NCBI RefSeq assembly: GCF_000488255.1
Contig: NZ_KI530758.1
Coordinates: forward strand, 80,427 to 144,426
Length of the DNA stretch: 64,000 nt
DNA from: Acinetobacter indicus CIP 110367
Lineage (GTDB): Bacteria > Pseudomonadota > Gammaproteobacteria > Pseudomonadales > Moraxellaceae
Direction: 5' to 3'
Part shown: positions 1-9,075 of the stretch, piece by piece
Layout: every line of letters starts with the position of its first letter
Position numbering within the stretch: the stretch's first letter is position 1
Translations under genes and position numbers: made by a program
The notes under the pieces: model-generated
Database searches by the model: none
What the model was told of the DNA's origin: nothing
What the model saw: only the letters and a program-made list of their open reading frames with translations

Positions 1-1
1 T

Positions 2-832
2 GGTGGGCGTATTCTGCATGCGCATGATTTCAGAGATGCCTTAGAGTTTAAAGATAAAAATGTCCTGATTGTGGGCAGCAGCTATTCAGCAGAAGACATC
101 GGCTCACAATGCTATAAATATGGTGCCAAAAATATTATTAGTTGTTACCGTACTGCCCCAATGGGCTATAAATGGCCAGAAAACTGGTCAGAACGTCCAC
201 AGTTAACGCATGTCGATCAGACTCATGCCTATTTCAAAGATGGCAGTTCAACAGCTGTGGATGCCATTATTTTATGTACAGGTTACTTACATCATTTCCC
301 ATTTCTGGAAGAATCCCTGCGACTGAAAACCAATAATATTCTTTATCCATTAAATTTGTATCAGGGGGTTGTCTGGGAACAAAACCCGCAACTGTTTTAC
401 CTGGGCATGCAGGATCAATGGTATTCATTCAACATGTTTGATGCCCAAGCCTGGTATGCAAGAGATGTCATGTTAGGTCGGATTCAATTACCCAATCTGG
501 AGGAAATGCAGGCGGATACGCAGGTCTGGCATGAACAGGAACAAACATTGGAAGATGTCCATGCCATGTATAAATTCCAGGGTGACTATATCATGCGCCT
601 AATTGAGCAGACCGATTATCCTACCTTTGATATTGAAGGCGTCAGAAAGACCTTTATGGCATGGAAGCAGCATAAGAAGGAAAATATTATGACCTTCCGT
701 GACCATACCTACCGTTCCTTAATGACCGGAACCATGGCAGCACCTCATCATACTACTTGGCTGCAAGCGTTAGATGACTCATTAGAAGCTTATTTGCAGG
801 AGCTTGCACCAGTACAGCAAAAAGTAGGCTAA
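2..832 (+). CDS. tmm: Trimethylamine monooxygenase, flavin-containing (3' part)
   Basis: The reading frame is open from base 2, so the N-terminal FAD-binding part lies outside the window. The visible 276 residues contain a GSSYSAEDIG nucleotide-binding turn and an LCTGYLHHFPF stretch typical of class B flavin monooxygenases. The wording closely follows bacterial trimethylamine monooxygenases (YRTAPMGYKWPENW, MTFRDHTYRSLMTGTMA). Known members oxidise trimethylamine to its N-oxide with NADPH and O2, and some also act on dimethyl sulfide. The neighbouring dimethylamine monooxygenase and C1 genes support the amine role. A terminator follows, so it is a separate transcription unit from dmm. Confidence 0.88.
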   Translation, partial: GGRILHAHDFRDALEFKDKNVLIVGSSYSAEDIGSQCYKYGAKNIISCYRTAPMGYKWPENWSERPQLTHVDQTHAYFKDGSSTAVDAIILCTGYLHHFPFLEESLRLKTNNILYPLNLYQGVVWEQNPQLFYLGMQDQWYSFNMFDAQAWYARDVMLGRIQLPNLEEMQADTQVWHEQEQTLEDVHAMYKFQGDYIMRLIEQTDYPTFDIEGVRKTFMAWKQHKKENIMTFRDHTYRSLMTGTMAAPHHTTWLQALDDSLEAYLQELAPVQQKVG

Positions 833-871
833 TCATCCATCCATTTTAAATCGCGGCAGTTTTCCTTTTTG

Positions 872-903
872 GCAGAGCCATCTCTCTAGGCTCTGCTTTT
901 TTT
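872..903 (+). terminator. Rho-independent terminator after tmm
   Basis: An 8-bp stem (GCAGAGCC / GGCTCTGC, 872-879 and 889-896) is followed by a run of seven T residues. Confidence 0.85.
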
Positions 904-1037
904 ATGAATCAATCTGGTTTCTACAACCTGATCTCATTAAATGTTACCTCCAATGGAGTATGTTTTTTAGGGAATAGTACCGGTCTGTATATTCCTTTAA
1001 AAAATCTTTATCACATTTTTTTGGATGGGTTCAGTGT

Positions 1038-1568
1038 ATGTCGACTGCCATGTTCAGTACTCCAAACTATCAAAACTATACGGATATAAAAACTTCAGCA
1101 TCTGGTTATCTGGTTTTGCTCGAGCAGCAGGATGATGAACTGATCCACCAGCTATCAGGTCTGATTCCTGTTGATTCACCTATACAGGTCATTGTGCAGA
1201 ATCAAACGGACGATGCGGCACTTGCAGATTTCCTGAATGCAGTGACACAAGCCCTGCAGGCTAAGAAAGCCGGGATTCATAGTGTGGTGATTGGGAGTGA
1301 ATCTTTTATCTGGATGACTCATCAATGTTTGCAGACATTCGGTTGCCTGAAAGAAGAAATGACCCTGATTCTGAATATTAAGGCAGGACAAAAACGTAAC
1401 GTCTATTGTGTACATTGCGGACACCAGCAACAGACAGAAGAGCAAGAATTCTGTACCTGTGAACACTGTCAGGTACATCTGTATATCCGGACTCATTTTT
1501 CACAGCGTTTGGGTGCGTATATGGGCGTATGTGCGAATGCCCATGATCCGATGGGGGTGGCATCATGA
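1038..1568 (+). CDS. dmmA: Dimethylamine monooxygenase subunit DmmA-like
   Basis: This 176-residue protein has a variable N-terminal half and a C-terminal cysteine cluster (YCVHCGH then CTCEHC, from about residue 124), probably a small metal-binding domain. This is the architecture of the DmmA-like subunit found with the heme-type dimethylamine monooxygenase. Known complexes demethylate dimethylamine to methylamine and formaldehyde. The stop overlaps the start of the next gene by 4 bp, indicating translational coupling. A start at 1050 is also possible. Subunit lettering differs between publications, so the letter is less certain than membership of the operon. Confidence 0.75.
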   Translation: MSTAMFSTPNYQNYTDIKTSASGYLVLLEQQDDELIHQLSGLIPVDSPIQVIVQNQTDDAALADFLNAVTQALQAKKAGIHSVVIGSESFIWMTHQCLQTFGCLKEEMTLILNIKAGQKRNVYCVHCGHQQQTEEQEFCTCEHCQVHLYIRTHFSQRLGAYMGVCANAHDPMGVAS

Positions 1569-2509
1569 GTTCAACAGTTGCAGTGCGTGTCAAACAGATC
1601 AAGCAGATTACCCCCGTGATCCGTGAATTCAGTTTTGAATCAACTGAGCAGGAATTGCTGCCTTTCTCTTCCGGTAGCCATATTGTCGTCCAGTTGCCTT
1701 TGGCAGATCGGGTGCTGCGTAACGCCTATTCCCTGATGAATGATCCTTATGATCAATATGAATACAAAATTGCAGTACGTTTGCAGGAACAGTCTCGTGG
1801 CGGTTCCAAATATTTGCATGAACGAGTTAAGGTTGGAGACCAGCTCAAGATTTCTGCTCCTCTGAATTTATTCTCATTACATTCTCAGGCCCAGCATCAT
1901 GTCTTTATTGCTGGTGGTATTGGAATAACTCCATTTATGTCACACATGCGCTATATGCTACATGCTAGAGACAGTTTTGAACTGCATTATGCTTGCCGCG
2001 ATGGGATCAGTAATGCCTATGAAGAGGACCTGAGATATCTATTTCAGGACCAGGTTCATATTTATTCAGAAAAAACCCAGCAACGCCTGGATATTGAACA
2101 ACTGCTGAGTCAACAGAATCTGAATAGCCATGTCTATATCTGCGGGCCAGAGCGGTTGATCCAGGCAGTGATCACCACAGCCAAAAAATTAGGCTGGTCA
2201 CCGAACCGAGTGCATTGGGAAGCCTTTAATTCTCCTACACCAGGACAGGCATTCGAGATTTACTTAAGTAAATCCAACAAAAAGATTCATGTGCCAAGTG
2301 ATTTCAGCATGCTGGAAGCACTAGAAGCATGTGATATCCAGATTCCAAACCTATGTCGTGGCGGTGTTTGTGGACAGTGTGTCACAGGCTATAGCCAAGG
2401 AGAGGTAGAGCATCTCGATCATTATCTGAGTGTACAAGAACAACAACATTCACTCATGCCATGTGTATCTCGTGCCCAAGCTGGGCAGTGTATCCATCTG
2501 GATCTATAG
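1565..2509 (+). CDS. dmmB: Dimethylamine monooxygenase reductase subunit (FNR plus 2Fe-2S)
   Basis: At 314 residues this is a VanB/PDR-type reductase. An N-terminal flavin-binding ferredoxin-reductase fold (RNAYSLMNDP) is followed by a nicotinamide-binding region (GGIGITPF, then CGPERLI) and a C-terminal plant-type ferredoxin with the CRGGVCGQC cluster motif near residues 264-272. It should pass electrons from NAD(P)H to the heme subunit encoded next. It overlaps dmmA by 4 bp and ends 16 bp before dmmC, so it is a tight operon member. Confidence 0.85.
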   Translation: MSSTVAVRVKQIKQITPVIREFSFESTEQELLPFSSGSHIVVQLPLADRVLRNAYSLMNDPYDQYEYKIAVRLQEQSRGGSKYLHERVKVGDQLKISAPLNLFSLHSQAQHHVFIAGGIGITPFMSHMRYMLHARDSFELHYACRDGISNAYEEDLRYLFQDQVHIYSEKTQQRLDIEQLLSQQNLNSHVYICGPERLIQAVITTAKKLGWSPNRVHWEAFNSPTPGQAFEIYLSKSNKKIHVPSDFSMLEALEACDIQIPNLCRGGVCGQCVTGYSQGEVEHLDHYLSVQEQQHSLMPCVSRAQAGQCIHLDL

Positions 2510-2525
2510 AAAAGGGGAAAATGCG

Positions 2526-3545
2526 ATGACCATACAATTTAATCCGAATGAAGACATGCATGAACAGTTTCGCTATTACAACAGTCAGCAGGCAATTCAA
2601 CGTTTTCCATTTCCTTTTCCTGAAGATTCTTACATGTATTCGGTGAATATCGAGCCAGCAATCTCGAAGCCGGGGACTATTTTCGAGCATTGGTTTGATA
2701 TAGATGAACATTATGTTACGGAAATGAATGAACGCGGATTAACCCTGGAACAGGATCCGAAACGCTGCATCGTTATGCCGCATATGTTGCAGGCCAGCTG
2801 GGATTTCCTGGCGATGGTTATGGAGCATTACTCAAAAGACTATCCTGAATACTTCCAATTAGATAAACAGGGTAATCATTGGCATTGGACCAATCTGCCA
2901 TTGAATATTGATCAGCAGTTTATTTTTGGTGACACAGCAACCTTGCCAATGCATCCATTTGAATTCATCAGTCGCCAATTTCAGGGAGATGTGGCGATTT
3001 TGGATCAACGTGATGGCGACCTGTTTATGGATGCTGGCATGATCACGGGACCTGCAGATTGGTCACTGAATTTCGATGCCGGCATGAGCTTTAAGCAGTG
3101 GCATGCCCCAGTGCCGCAGCTCGCACATAATCTAGGGGTTTTTGACCGTGCGCTAAAATTTTTGCTGAATATTCAGGTCGGGCAGCCCTATCGCCGTCTG
3201 AACTGGACCATGACGGTCAACCCACGTATGGATACCTCATCTGAAACCTATCATCTTTGGGGACATGAACGTGGTCTGGTTACAGCTGAAAATGCCGGTC
3301 ATATGCTACATCTGCGTGTCGAATTACAGATGATGCCACGCTTGGCACCGAGCAATGCACTGCTATTTAGTATTCGGACCTATCTGATCAGCCTGAATGA
3401 TCTGTGTACCAATCCAGCTTGGGCTCAGCGACTGCACCGTGTAATCCGTGATTTGCCAGAGCCGATTGCTGACTATAAAGGCATTAGTGAATACCGAGAG
3501 CCTCTCGTGCAATGGCTGAGTCAATTTGATTCAGACAAAAATTAA
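2526..3545 (+). CDS. dmmC: Heme-dependent oxidative N-demethylase (DUF3445), DmmC-like
   Basis: This 339-residue protein belongs to the DUF3445 / heme-dependent oxidative N-demethylase family, the probable catalytic subunit of dimethylamine monooxygenase. Family-like stretches include RVELQMMPRLAPSNALLFSI and YRRLNWTMTVNPR. An upstream ATG at 2430 in the same frame would overlap dmmB heavily. The start at 2526 is preferred because AAGGGGAAA lies about 8 bases before it and homologues begin close to this point. It probably yields methylamine plus formaldehyde, with the partner reductase supplying electrons. Confidence 0.82.
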   Translation: MTIQFNPNEDMHEQFRYYNSQQAIQRFPFPFPEDSYMYSVNIEPAISKPGTIFEHWFDIDEHYVTEMNERGLTLEQDPKRCIVMPHMLQASWDFLAMVMEHYSKDYPEYFQLDKQGNHWHWTNLPLNIDQQFIFGDTATLPMHPFEFISRQFQGDVAILDQRDGDLFMDAGMITGPADWSLNFDAGMSFKQWHAPVPQLAHNLGVFDRALKFLLNIQVGQPYRRLNWTMTVNPRMDTSSETYHLWGHERGLVTAENAGHMLHLRVELQMMPRLAPSNALLFSIRTYLISLNDLCTNPAWAQRLHRVIRDLPEPIADYKGISEYREPLVQWLSQFDSDKN

Positions 3546-3592
3546 CTTTCATCAACTCAAAAAGAAATCATTTATTTAAGGAATCTAATCGA

Positions 3593-4723
3593 ATGGCAAA
3601 CTCTTGGCGTATTTCTGCTCTTGCAACACATCACCGTCAGCTGGGTTCCAAACTAGAAGATTGGAATGGGATGGGTACAGCCTGGACTTATGACAGTGAT
3701 ATTACTGATCATTATATGGCGATCCGTACTAAAGCGGGCCTGATGGATGTATCTGGTCTGAAAAAAGTTCACTATGTCGGTCCGCATGCAGAAAGCTTGC
3801 TGGAATATGCAACTACACGAGATATATCAAAACTGTATCCAGGTAAATCAGTCTATGCCACCATGCTGAATGAGCAGGGCAAGTTTGTCGATGACTGCGT
3901 GATTTATCGCACTGGACCAAATGCATTTATGGTCGTGCATGGGACGGGAATTGGCCATGAAATGCTGGTACGCTCAGCGCTTGGACGTCAGGTCGCAGTA
4001 CTGTTTGATGATGATTTACATGATCTTTCTCTGCAAGGACCTCTTGCCGTCGATTTTCTGGCTGAGTATATGCCGGGAATTCGTGATCTGCCATATTTCC
4101 ATCATATTCAGACCAAACTGTTTGGTGCTCCGGTCATGATTTCCCGTACGGGTTATACCGGTGAACGCGGTTATGAGATTTTCTGCAAGGCGGCTGATGC
4201 CCCGATGATTTGGGAAACTATTCTGGAGAAAGGCGCTTCGTATGGCATTATTCCTTGTTCATTTACCACATTAGACTGGTTGCGAACCGAAAGTTACTTA
4301 CTATTCTTCCCATATGATAACTCCGAATATTTCCCATTTGAAAATGACAATTGTGGCGATACACTCTGGGAGCTCGGGCTAGACTTTACGGTTTCTCCTA
4401 CTAAAGGGGAATTCCGTGGCTGCTATGAACATCGTCGTCTACAGGGCAAAGAACGCTTTAAAATCTTTGGTGTATTGCTAGAAGGTCATCAGGCTTCCCA
4501 GATGGGAGATACACTTTGGGATGGGGACAAAAGAATTGGGGTGATTACCTGCGGCATGTATTCACCACTTTCAGGAAAATCGGTTGCGATTGCCCGTGTC
4601 GATGTTGATTATGCTGTACAAGGAAAAACGATCCAGGTCAAAGGAAGTTTGGAAGTGGATGCCATCACCCACACCTTACCATTTGATGATCCGCAAAAGC
4701 TAAAACGTACAGCAAAAGGCTAG
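3593..4723 (+). CDS. dmmD: GcvT-family aminomethyltransferase, DmmD-like
   Basis: This 376-residue protein has the T-protein (GcvT) folate-binding fold throughout, with GYTGERGYEIF and a C-terminal barrel beginning near the GVLLEGHQAS stretch. Glycine-cleavage T proteins move a one-carbon unit to tetrahydrofolate. In dimethylamine operons the homologue is thought to capture formaldehyde released by the monooxygenase as methylene-THF. It is the last gene of the dmm unit, with AAGGA at about 3579 as ribosome site and a terminator right after. It is not part of a glycine cleavage operon, since no gcvH or gcvP is adjacent. Confidence 0.78.
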   Translation: MANSWRISALATHHRQLGSKLEDWNGMGTAWTYDSDITDHYMAIRTKAGLMDVSGLKKVHYVGPHAESLLEYATTRDISKLYPGKSVYATMLNEQGKFVDDCVIYRTGPNAFMVVHGTGIGHEMLVRSALGRQVAVLFDDDLHDLSLQGPLAVDFLAEYMPGIRDLPYFHHIQTKLFGAPVMISRTGYTGERGYEIFCKAADAPMIWETILEKGASYGIIPCSFTTLDWLRTESYLLFFPYDNSEYFPFENDNCGDTLWELGLDFTVSPTKGEFRGCYEHRRLQGKERFKIFGVLLEGHQASQMGDTLWDGDKRIGVITCGMYSPLSGKSVAIARVDVDYAVQGKTIQVKGSLEVDAITHTLPFDDPQKLKRTAKG

Positions 4724-4738
4724 AGATAGAAGTTGATT

Positions 4739-4769
4739 AAAAAAACCTGCTATTAAGCAGGTTTTTTTT
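4739..4769 (+). terminator. Terminator of the dmm operon
   Basis: The stem AAAAACCTGC / GCAGGTTTTT with a 6-base loop is followed by a T run. The A-rich left side means it could also work on the other strand. Confidence 0.85.
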
Positions 4770-4790
4770 GATCGCTCAAAATAATGTAAT

Positions 4791-4815
4791 AAAAAAGCTG
4801 TCCGTCGACAGCTTT
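4791..4815 (-). terminator. Terminator of the PII gene
   Basis: The stem AAAGCTGTC / GACAGCTTT (4794-4802, 4807-4815) has its T run on the minus strand, so it ends the leftward PII transcript. Confidence 0.8.
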
Positions 4816-4829
4816 ACATGACCTAGAAA

Positions 4830-5213
<384 letters not shown>

Positions 5214-5298
5214 TTAATGCCTATTTATGTTTTTCTAATCAGGTAAGTATATTAAATAAAAGACATTTTTAAGAAAAAACTAGGTTTATTCGATCAAG

Positions 5299-6165
5299 TT
5301 ATTTAAACACCACCGTACGGTCATCATTTAGAAAAACACGATGTTCAACAAAATATTTAACTGCTTTGGACAGCGCGACAGTTTCGGTGTCCCGACCGAC
5401 TGCCACTAAATCATCCGGTAAGTAGGCATGATCAACACGCTGGACTTCCTGCTCGATGATCGGACCTTCATCCAAGTCAGCCGTCACGAAGTGAGCTGTA
5501 GCCCCAATCAGTTTTACGCCTCGTTCAAAAGCTTGGTGGTAAGGTTTAGCCCCTTTAAATCCTGGTAGGAAAGAGTGATGGATATTGATGGCACGGCCAG
5601 CAAGCTGCTTGCAGAGGTTGTCGGAAAGGATCTGCATATAACGGGCAAGAATCACCAGTTCGGTCTGGGTTTCATCGACAATTTTGAGCAGTTCTGCTTC
5701 CTGCTGTTCTTTCGTATCTTTGGTGACTGGCAGGTAGATAAAGCGAATGCCTTCACGTTCTGCGATTGGGCGCAGATCTAGATGGTTTGACACAATGGCT
5801 GTGATTTCAAAATCCAGCTCGCCTTTATGATGACGGTAAAGCAGATTCAATAGACAGTGATCAAACTTGCTGACCATGATGATGACTTTCATCGGCTTGG
5901 CACAGTCGTAAAAATTTGCCTGCATATTGAATTGGGCTTTGACTGCTTCGAAACCTTGTTTTAAGTCTTCAATATCTCCATTCCCTTGGTTAAAGCGAAA
6001 CACAATTCGAGTAAAAAACTGACCTGTGGTTTCATCATCGTATTGTGCCATTTCACTGATATAACACTGTTTTGCTGCCAGATACCCACTAATTGCTGCC
6101 ACAATGCCGGAAGTAGCAGGGCAGCGGATCTTTAAAACATACTGTTTGGCAGTGTCTTTAGACAT
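5299..6165 (-). CDS. purU: Formyltetrahydrofolate deformylase, copy 1
   Basis: This 288-residue protein has an N-terminal ACT-like regulatory domain (LKIRCPATSGIVAAISGYLA) and a C-terminal formyltransferase-type catalytic domain (INIHHSFLPGFKGA, ATAHFVTADLDEGPII). PurU hydrolyses 10-formyl-THF to formate and THF, completing the removal of one-carbon units taken from amines. The start at 6165 has GAGGAG 8 bases upstream. From about residue 17 to the end it is identical in protein to the second copy at 7280-8146, which lies in the opposite orientation. It stands alone on the minus strand, whereas copy 2 is coupled to folD. Confidence 0.93.
   Translation of the reverse strand: MSKDTAKQYVLKIRCPATSGIVAAISGYLAAKQCYISEMAQYDDETTGQFFTRIVFRFNQGNGDIEDLKQGFEAVKAQFNMQANFYDCAKPMKVIIMVSKFDHCLLNLLYRHHKGELDFEITAIVSNHLDLRPIAEREGIRFIYLPVTKDTKEQQEAELLKIVDETQTELVILARYMQILSDNLCKQLAGRAINIHHSFLPGFKGAKPYHQAFERGVKLIGATAHFVTADLDEGPIIEQEVQRVDHAYLPDDLVAVGRDTETVALSKAVKYFVEHRVFLNDDRTVVFK
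5302..6117. repeat. Left arm of a ~0.8 kb inverted repeat (purU copy 1)
   Basis: This stretch is the reverse complement of 7328-8143. In the parts compared by eye I found a single difference (a synonymous C/T near the gene end). Identity stops abruptly at the GCTACTTCCGG sequence near the 5' ends of both genes, while the first 16 codons differ. Confidence 0.9.
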
Positions 6166-6371
6166 GGTGTTTCTCCTCAAGAAAATCTGCGGAAAATAAG
6201 AAAACTTTTTTAACTTACAGATTTCACTATAGAAGCTGATTGATAATTGTCGATATCGCTTAGGGATAAGCTGTCCTGATTTTTTGAGGTATGTCTTAAG
6301 AGGTATAGGCTTTTTGTTCTGCTGTTTTCAATATAAGACTGAATTATATCGAGTAGAACAGGTGAATCATA

Positions 6372-6689
6372 ATGGCATGGATTGTGTTGCTGTTTGCGGG
6401 AATATTGGAAATTGTCTGGGCTTATTCCATGAAACTTTCTGAAGGCTTCACCAAAATTATTCCAACAGTTCTTACCTTATTTTTTGTCATGCTAAGTTTT
6501 GCCTTATTGAGCTATTCCATGCGTTCATTGCCTTTGGGCACAGCCTATACCATCTGGGCAGGCATTGGGGTTGTAGGCTCTTTTCTTGTGGGCATCATCA
6601 TTTTGGGAGAGTCAGCACATCCAGTCCGTATTTTAGCAGCCATCCTGATTTTAAGTGGTTTAATTCTAATGAAGATCACAACAGAATGA
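6372..6689 (+). CDS. Small multidrug resistance (SugE/Gdx-like) transporter
   Basis: At 105 residues with four hydrophobic helices this is an SMR protein. The essential glutamate is in the first helix (GILEIVWAYSMK), and the GTAYTIWAGIGVVGS signature with LGES resembles the SugE/Gdx branch more than EmrE. Characterised Gdx members export guanidinium, and others export quaternary ammonium compounds. It sits alone between the two purU copies, and nothing in the sequence shows its substrate. In a methylated-amine locus export of an amine or guanidine by-product is plausible but unproven. Confidence 0.85.
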   Translation: MAWIVLLFAGILEIVWAYSMKLSEGFTKIIPTVLTLFFVMLSFALLSYSMRSLPLGTAYTIWAGIGVVGSFLVGIIILGESAHPVRILAAILILSGLILMKITTE

Positions 6690-6839
6690 TCTTGTTTATC
6701 TATGGTGCAACTTTTAAAAAGAATGAACCTTTATTAGGCATATTTTATTCCTAAGAGTAAAAAAAGGAGGGCAAATAGCACATTTAAGTTTGGCGCATAT
6801 ATTGCTTATAGAACCATGTATAACCAAGGAGAACACAAT

Positions 6840-7073
6840 ATGAGTTATCCAGAACATTTCACAATAAAGAATATCCGTATGGTGAATGAAAATACCTGTG
6901 AAATCTACATGCTGAATGATCACAAGAAAACCATGAAGGCATGGACGGTGCAATGTACACAGGGGGTTGTTCATCTATTCCATGAACGTTTGAATCAGTT
7001 ATTACAGTCGACACAACCATTCCAGAGCTTGTTGCAATTAAAGCAATATTACAAAGTTGATGTTTTATGTTGA
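6840..7073 (+). CDS. Small hypothetical protein, 77 aa
   Basis: Not recognised. The start at 6840 is set by a good AAGGAG ribosome site 9-10 bases upstream; an in-frame ATG at 6816 precedes that site. The protein is soluble, with no signal peptide or membrane segment, and is followed by a strong hairpin at 7083-7108. It lies in the spacer of the purU inverted repeat together with the SMR gene. Confidence 0.6.
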   Translation: MSYPEHFTIKNIRMVNENTCEIYMLNDHKKTMKAWTVQCTQGVVHLFHERLNQLLQSTQPFQSLLQLKQYYKVDVLC

Positions 7074-7082
7074 ATCGTTCTT

Positions 7083-7108
7083 GAGTGCGGCATGAGGATG
7101 CCGCACTC
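7083..7108. terminator. Perfect 11-bp hairpin, probable bidirectional terminator
   Basis: GAGTGCGGCAT pairs perfectly with ATGCCGCACTC across a GAGG loop just after the stop of the 77-aa gene. There is no clean T run, so termination is likely but weak on sequence alone. Confidence 0.55.
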
Positions 7109-7279
7109 AGCTTCTTAATTTTAAAAAATATTCATAACAAGAAAAAAATATTCATAAAACTATAGACAGCTTAAAAAAAATCCAATATAAATTCCCTTAA
7201 AGAAATTTATTTTCCTTTTAGGAAAGTAAGGCTAGACCATTCAGATGACATGATTGAAAAAGTTTTAAGGGAAGTTTCC

Positions 7280-8146
7280 ATGTTAAACACAGATTCAGCG
7301 CAATATATTTTAAAAATTACCTGTCCCGCTACTTCCGGCATTGTGGCAGCAATTAGTGGGTATCTGGCAGCAAAACAGTGTTATATCAGTGAAATGGCAC
7401 AATACGATGATGAAACCACAGGTCAGTTTTTTACTCGAATTGTGTTTCGCTTTAACCAAGGGAATGGAGATATTGAAGACTTAAAACAAGGTTTCGAAGC
7501 AGTCAAAGCCCAATTCAATATGCAGGCAAATTTTTACGACTGTGCCAAGCCGATGAAAGTCATCATCATGGTCAGCAAGTTTGATCACTGTCTATTGAAT
7601 CTGCTTTACCGTCATCATAAAGGCGAGCTGGATTTTGAAATCACAGCCATTGTGTCAAACCATCTAGATCTGCGCCCAATCGCAGAACGTGAAGGCATTC
7701 GCTTTATCTACCTGCCAGTCACCAAAGATACGAAAGAACAGCAGGAAGCAGAACTGCTCAAAATTGTCGATGAAACCCAGACCGAACTGGTGATTCTTGC
7801 CCGTTATATGCAGATCCTTTCCGACAACCTCTGCAAGCAGCTTGCTGGCCGTGCCATCAATATCCATCACTCTTTCCTACCAGGATTTAAAGGGGCTAAA
7901 CCTTACCACCAAGCTTTTGAACGAGGCGTAAAACTGATTGGGGCTACAGCTCACTTCGTGACGGCTGACTTGGATGAAGGTCCGATCATCGAGCAGGAAG
8001 TCCAGCGTGTTGATCATGCCTACTTACCGGATGATTTAGTGGCAGTCGGTCGGGACACCGAAACTGTCGCGCTGTCCAAAGCAGTTAAATATTTTGTTGA
8101 ACATCGTGTTTTTTTAAATGATGACCGTACGGTGGTGTTTAAATGA
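7280..8146 (+). CDS. purU: Formyltetrahydrofolate deformylase, copy 2
   Basis: This is the second 288-residue PurU, with the same ACT and formyltransferase domains as copy 1. Only the first 16 or so residues differ (MLNTDSAQYILKITC). The start at 7280 follows an AGGGAAG site; an earlier in-frame ATG at 7250 is less likely. Its last codons overlap the folD start by 4 bp, so the two are translationally coupled. PurU and FolD together convert methylene-THF to formate, which fits the demethylases on both sides. Confidence 0.93.
   Translation: MLNTDSAQYILKITCPATSGIVAAISGYLAAKQCYISEMAQYDDETTGQFFTRIVFRFNQGNGDIEDLKQGFEAVKAQFNMQANFYDCAKPMKVIIMVSKFDHCLLNLLYRHHKGELDFEITAIVSNHLDLRPIAEREGIRFIYLPVTKDTKEQQEAELLKIVDETQTELVILARYMQILSDNLCKQLAGRAINIHHSFLPGFKGAKPYHQAFERGVKLIGATAHFVTADLDEGPIIEQEVQRVDHAYLPDDLVAVGRDTETVALSKAVKYFVEHRVFLNDDRTVVFK
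7328..8143. repeat. Right arm of the ~0.8 kb inverted repeat (purU copy 2)
   Basis: Reverse-complement partner of 5302-6117. The arms flank a spacer of about 1.2 kb with the SMR gene and a 77-aa gene. Confidence 0.9.
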
Positions 8147-9036
8147 ATATCAGTGCAAACCTACAAACTTCTGCCCAAATTGTTGATGGTAAAGCAACTG
8201 CAGCAAAGGTACTGGAAGAAGTCAAAGCTGAAGTACAGCAGTTTAAACAAAAGGGCATTGAACCTTGTCTGGCCGTGGTATTGGTCGGTGATGATCCTGC
8301 GAGCCACGTTTATGTACGTAATAAAGTTGAGAAAGCTCAGCTGGTCAATATCCGCTCTTTAGAGTTCCGTATGGATGCTGATACGGCGGAAGAGGTATTA
8401 CTGGAAAAAATTGATGAACTGAATGCAGATGCCAGTGTGCATGGCATTCTGGTACAGCTGCCATTACCCAAACATATCAATGAAACTGCTGTATTAGAAC
8501 GTATCCATCCGCAAAAAGATGTCGATGGTTTCCATAGTGAAAACGTCGGTGGCTTGAGTCAGGGGCGTGATGTCCTCACTCCATGTACTCCAACGGGATG
8601 TATTCGTTTACTGAAAGATACCTTGGGGCCGGATTTAACAGGTCTGAATGCTGTCGTGGTGGGGCGTTCTAATATCGTGGGTAAGCCGATGGCGGCCTTG
8701 CTTTTAAAAGAAAGTTGTACAGTCACCATTGTGCATTCTAAAACCAAAAATATTCAGGATATTTGCAAGCAGGCAGACATTCTGGTTGCTGCAGTTGGTC
8801 GTCCGCTCATGATTGACGAAAGTTATGTTAATCCGAACATGGTCGTGATCGATGTAGGGATTAACCGTATTCAAGTGGATGGCAAAAACCGTTTGGTAGG
8901 CGATGTCCATTATGAGGCAGTCATTGATAAGGTCAAAGCGATTACACCCGTACCTGGAGGTGTAGGACCCATGACGATTGCTTATCTCATGAAAAATACA
9001 CTCGATGCAGCCAGATTGCAGACAAAAATATTTTAA
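8143..9036 (+). CDS. folD: Methylene-THF dehydrogenase / methenyl-THF cyclohydrolase
   Basis: This 297-residue protein has the full FolD signature set: SHVYVRNKVEKA with the catalytic YxxxK pair, VQLPLPKH, DVDGFH, TPCTPTG, the NADP site VVVGRSNIVGKP and the C-terminal TPVPGGVGPMT. It oxidises methylene-THF to methenyl-THF and hydrolyses that to 10-formyl-THF, the PurU substrate. The 4-bp overlap with purU copy 2 and a 39-bp gap to the next gene place it in one operon with the sarcosine oxidase-like genes. It is probably a dedicated catabolic copy, with a housekeeping folD elsewhere. Confidence 0.95.
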   Translation: MNISANLQTSAQIVDGKATAAKVLEEVKAEVQQFKQKGIEPCLAVVLVGDDPASHVYVRNKVEKAQLVNIRSLEFRMDADTAEEVLLEKIDELNADASVHGILVQLPLPKHINETAVLERIHPQKDVDGFHSENVGGLSQGRDVLTPCTPTGCIRLLKDTLGPDLTGLNAVVVGRSNIVGKPMAALLLKESCTVTIVHSKTKNIQDICKQADILVAAVGRPLMIDESYVNPNMVVIDVGINRIQVDGKNRLVGDVHYEAVIDKVKAITPVPGGVGPMTIAYLMKNTLDAARLQTKIF

Positions 9037-9075
9037 AAATAAAACAGGTATCAGAGATACCTTGGAGGAAAACCT

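Noticed and set aside
904..1089. 61-aa ORF before dmmA
   Set aside because: It overlaps the tmm terminator and the dmmA start, has no ribosome site and no recognisable content.
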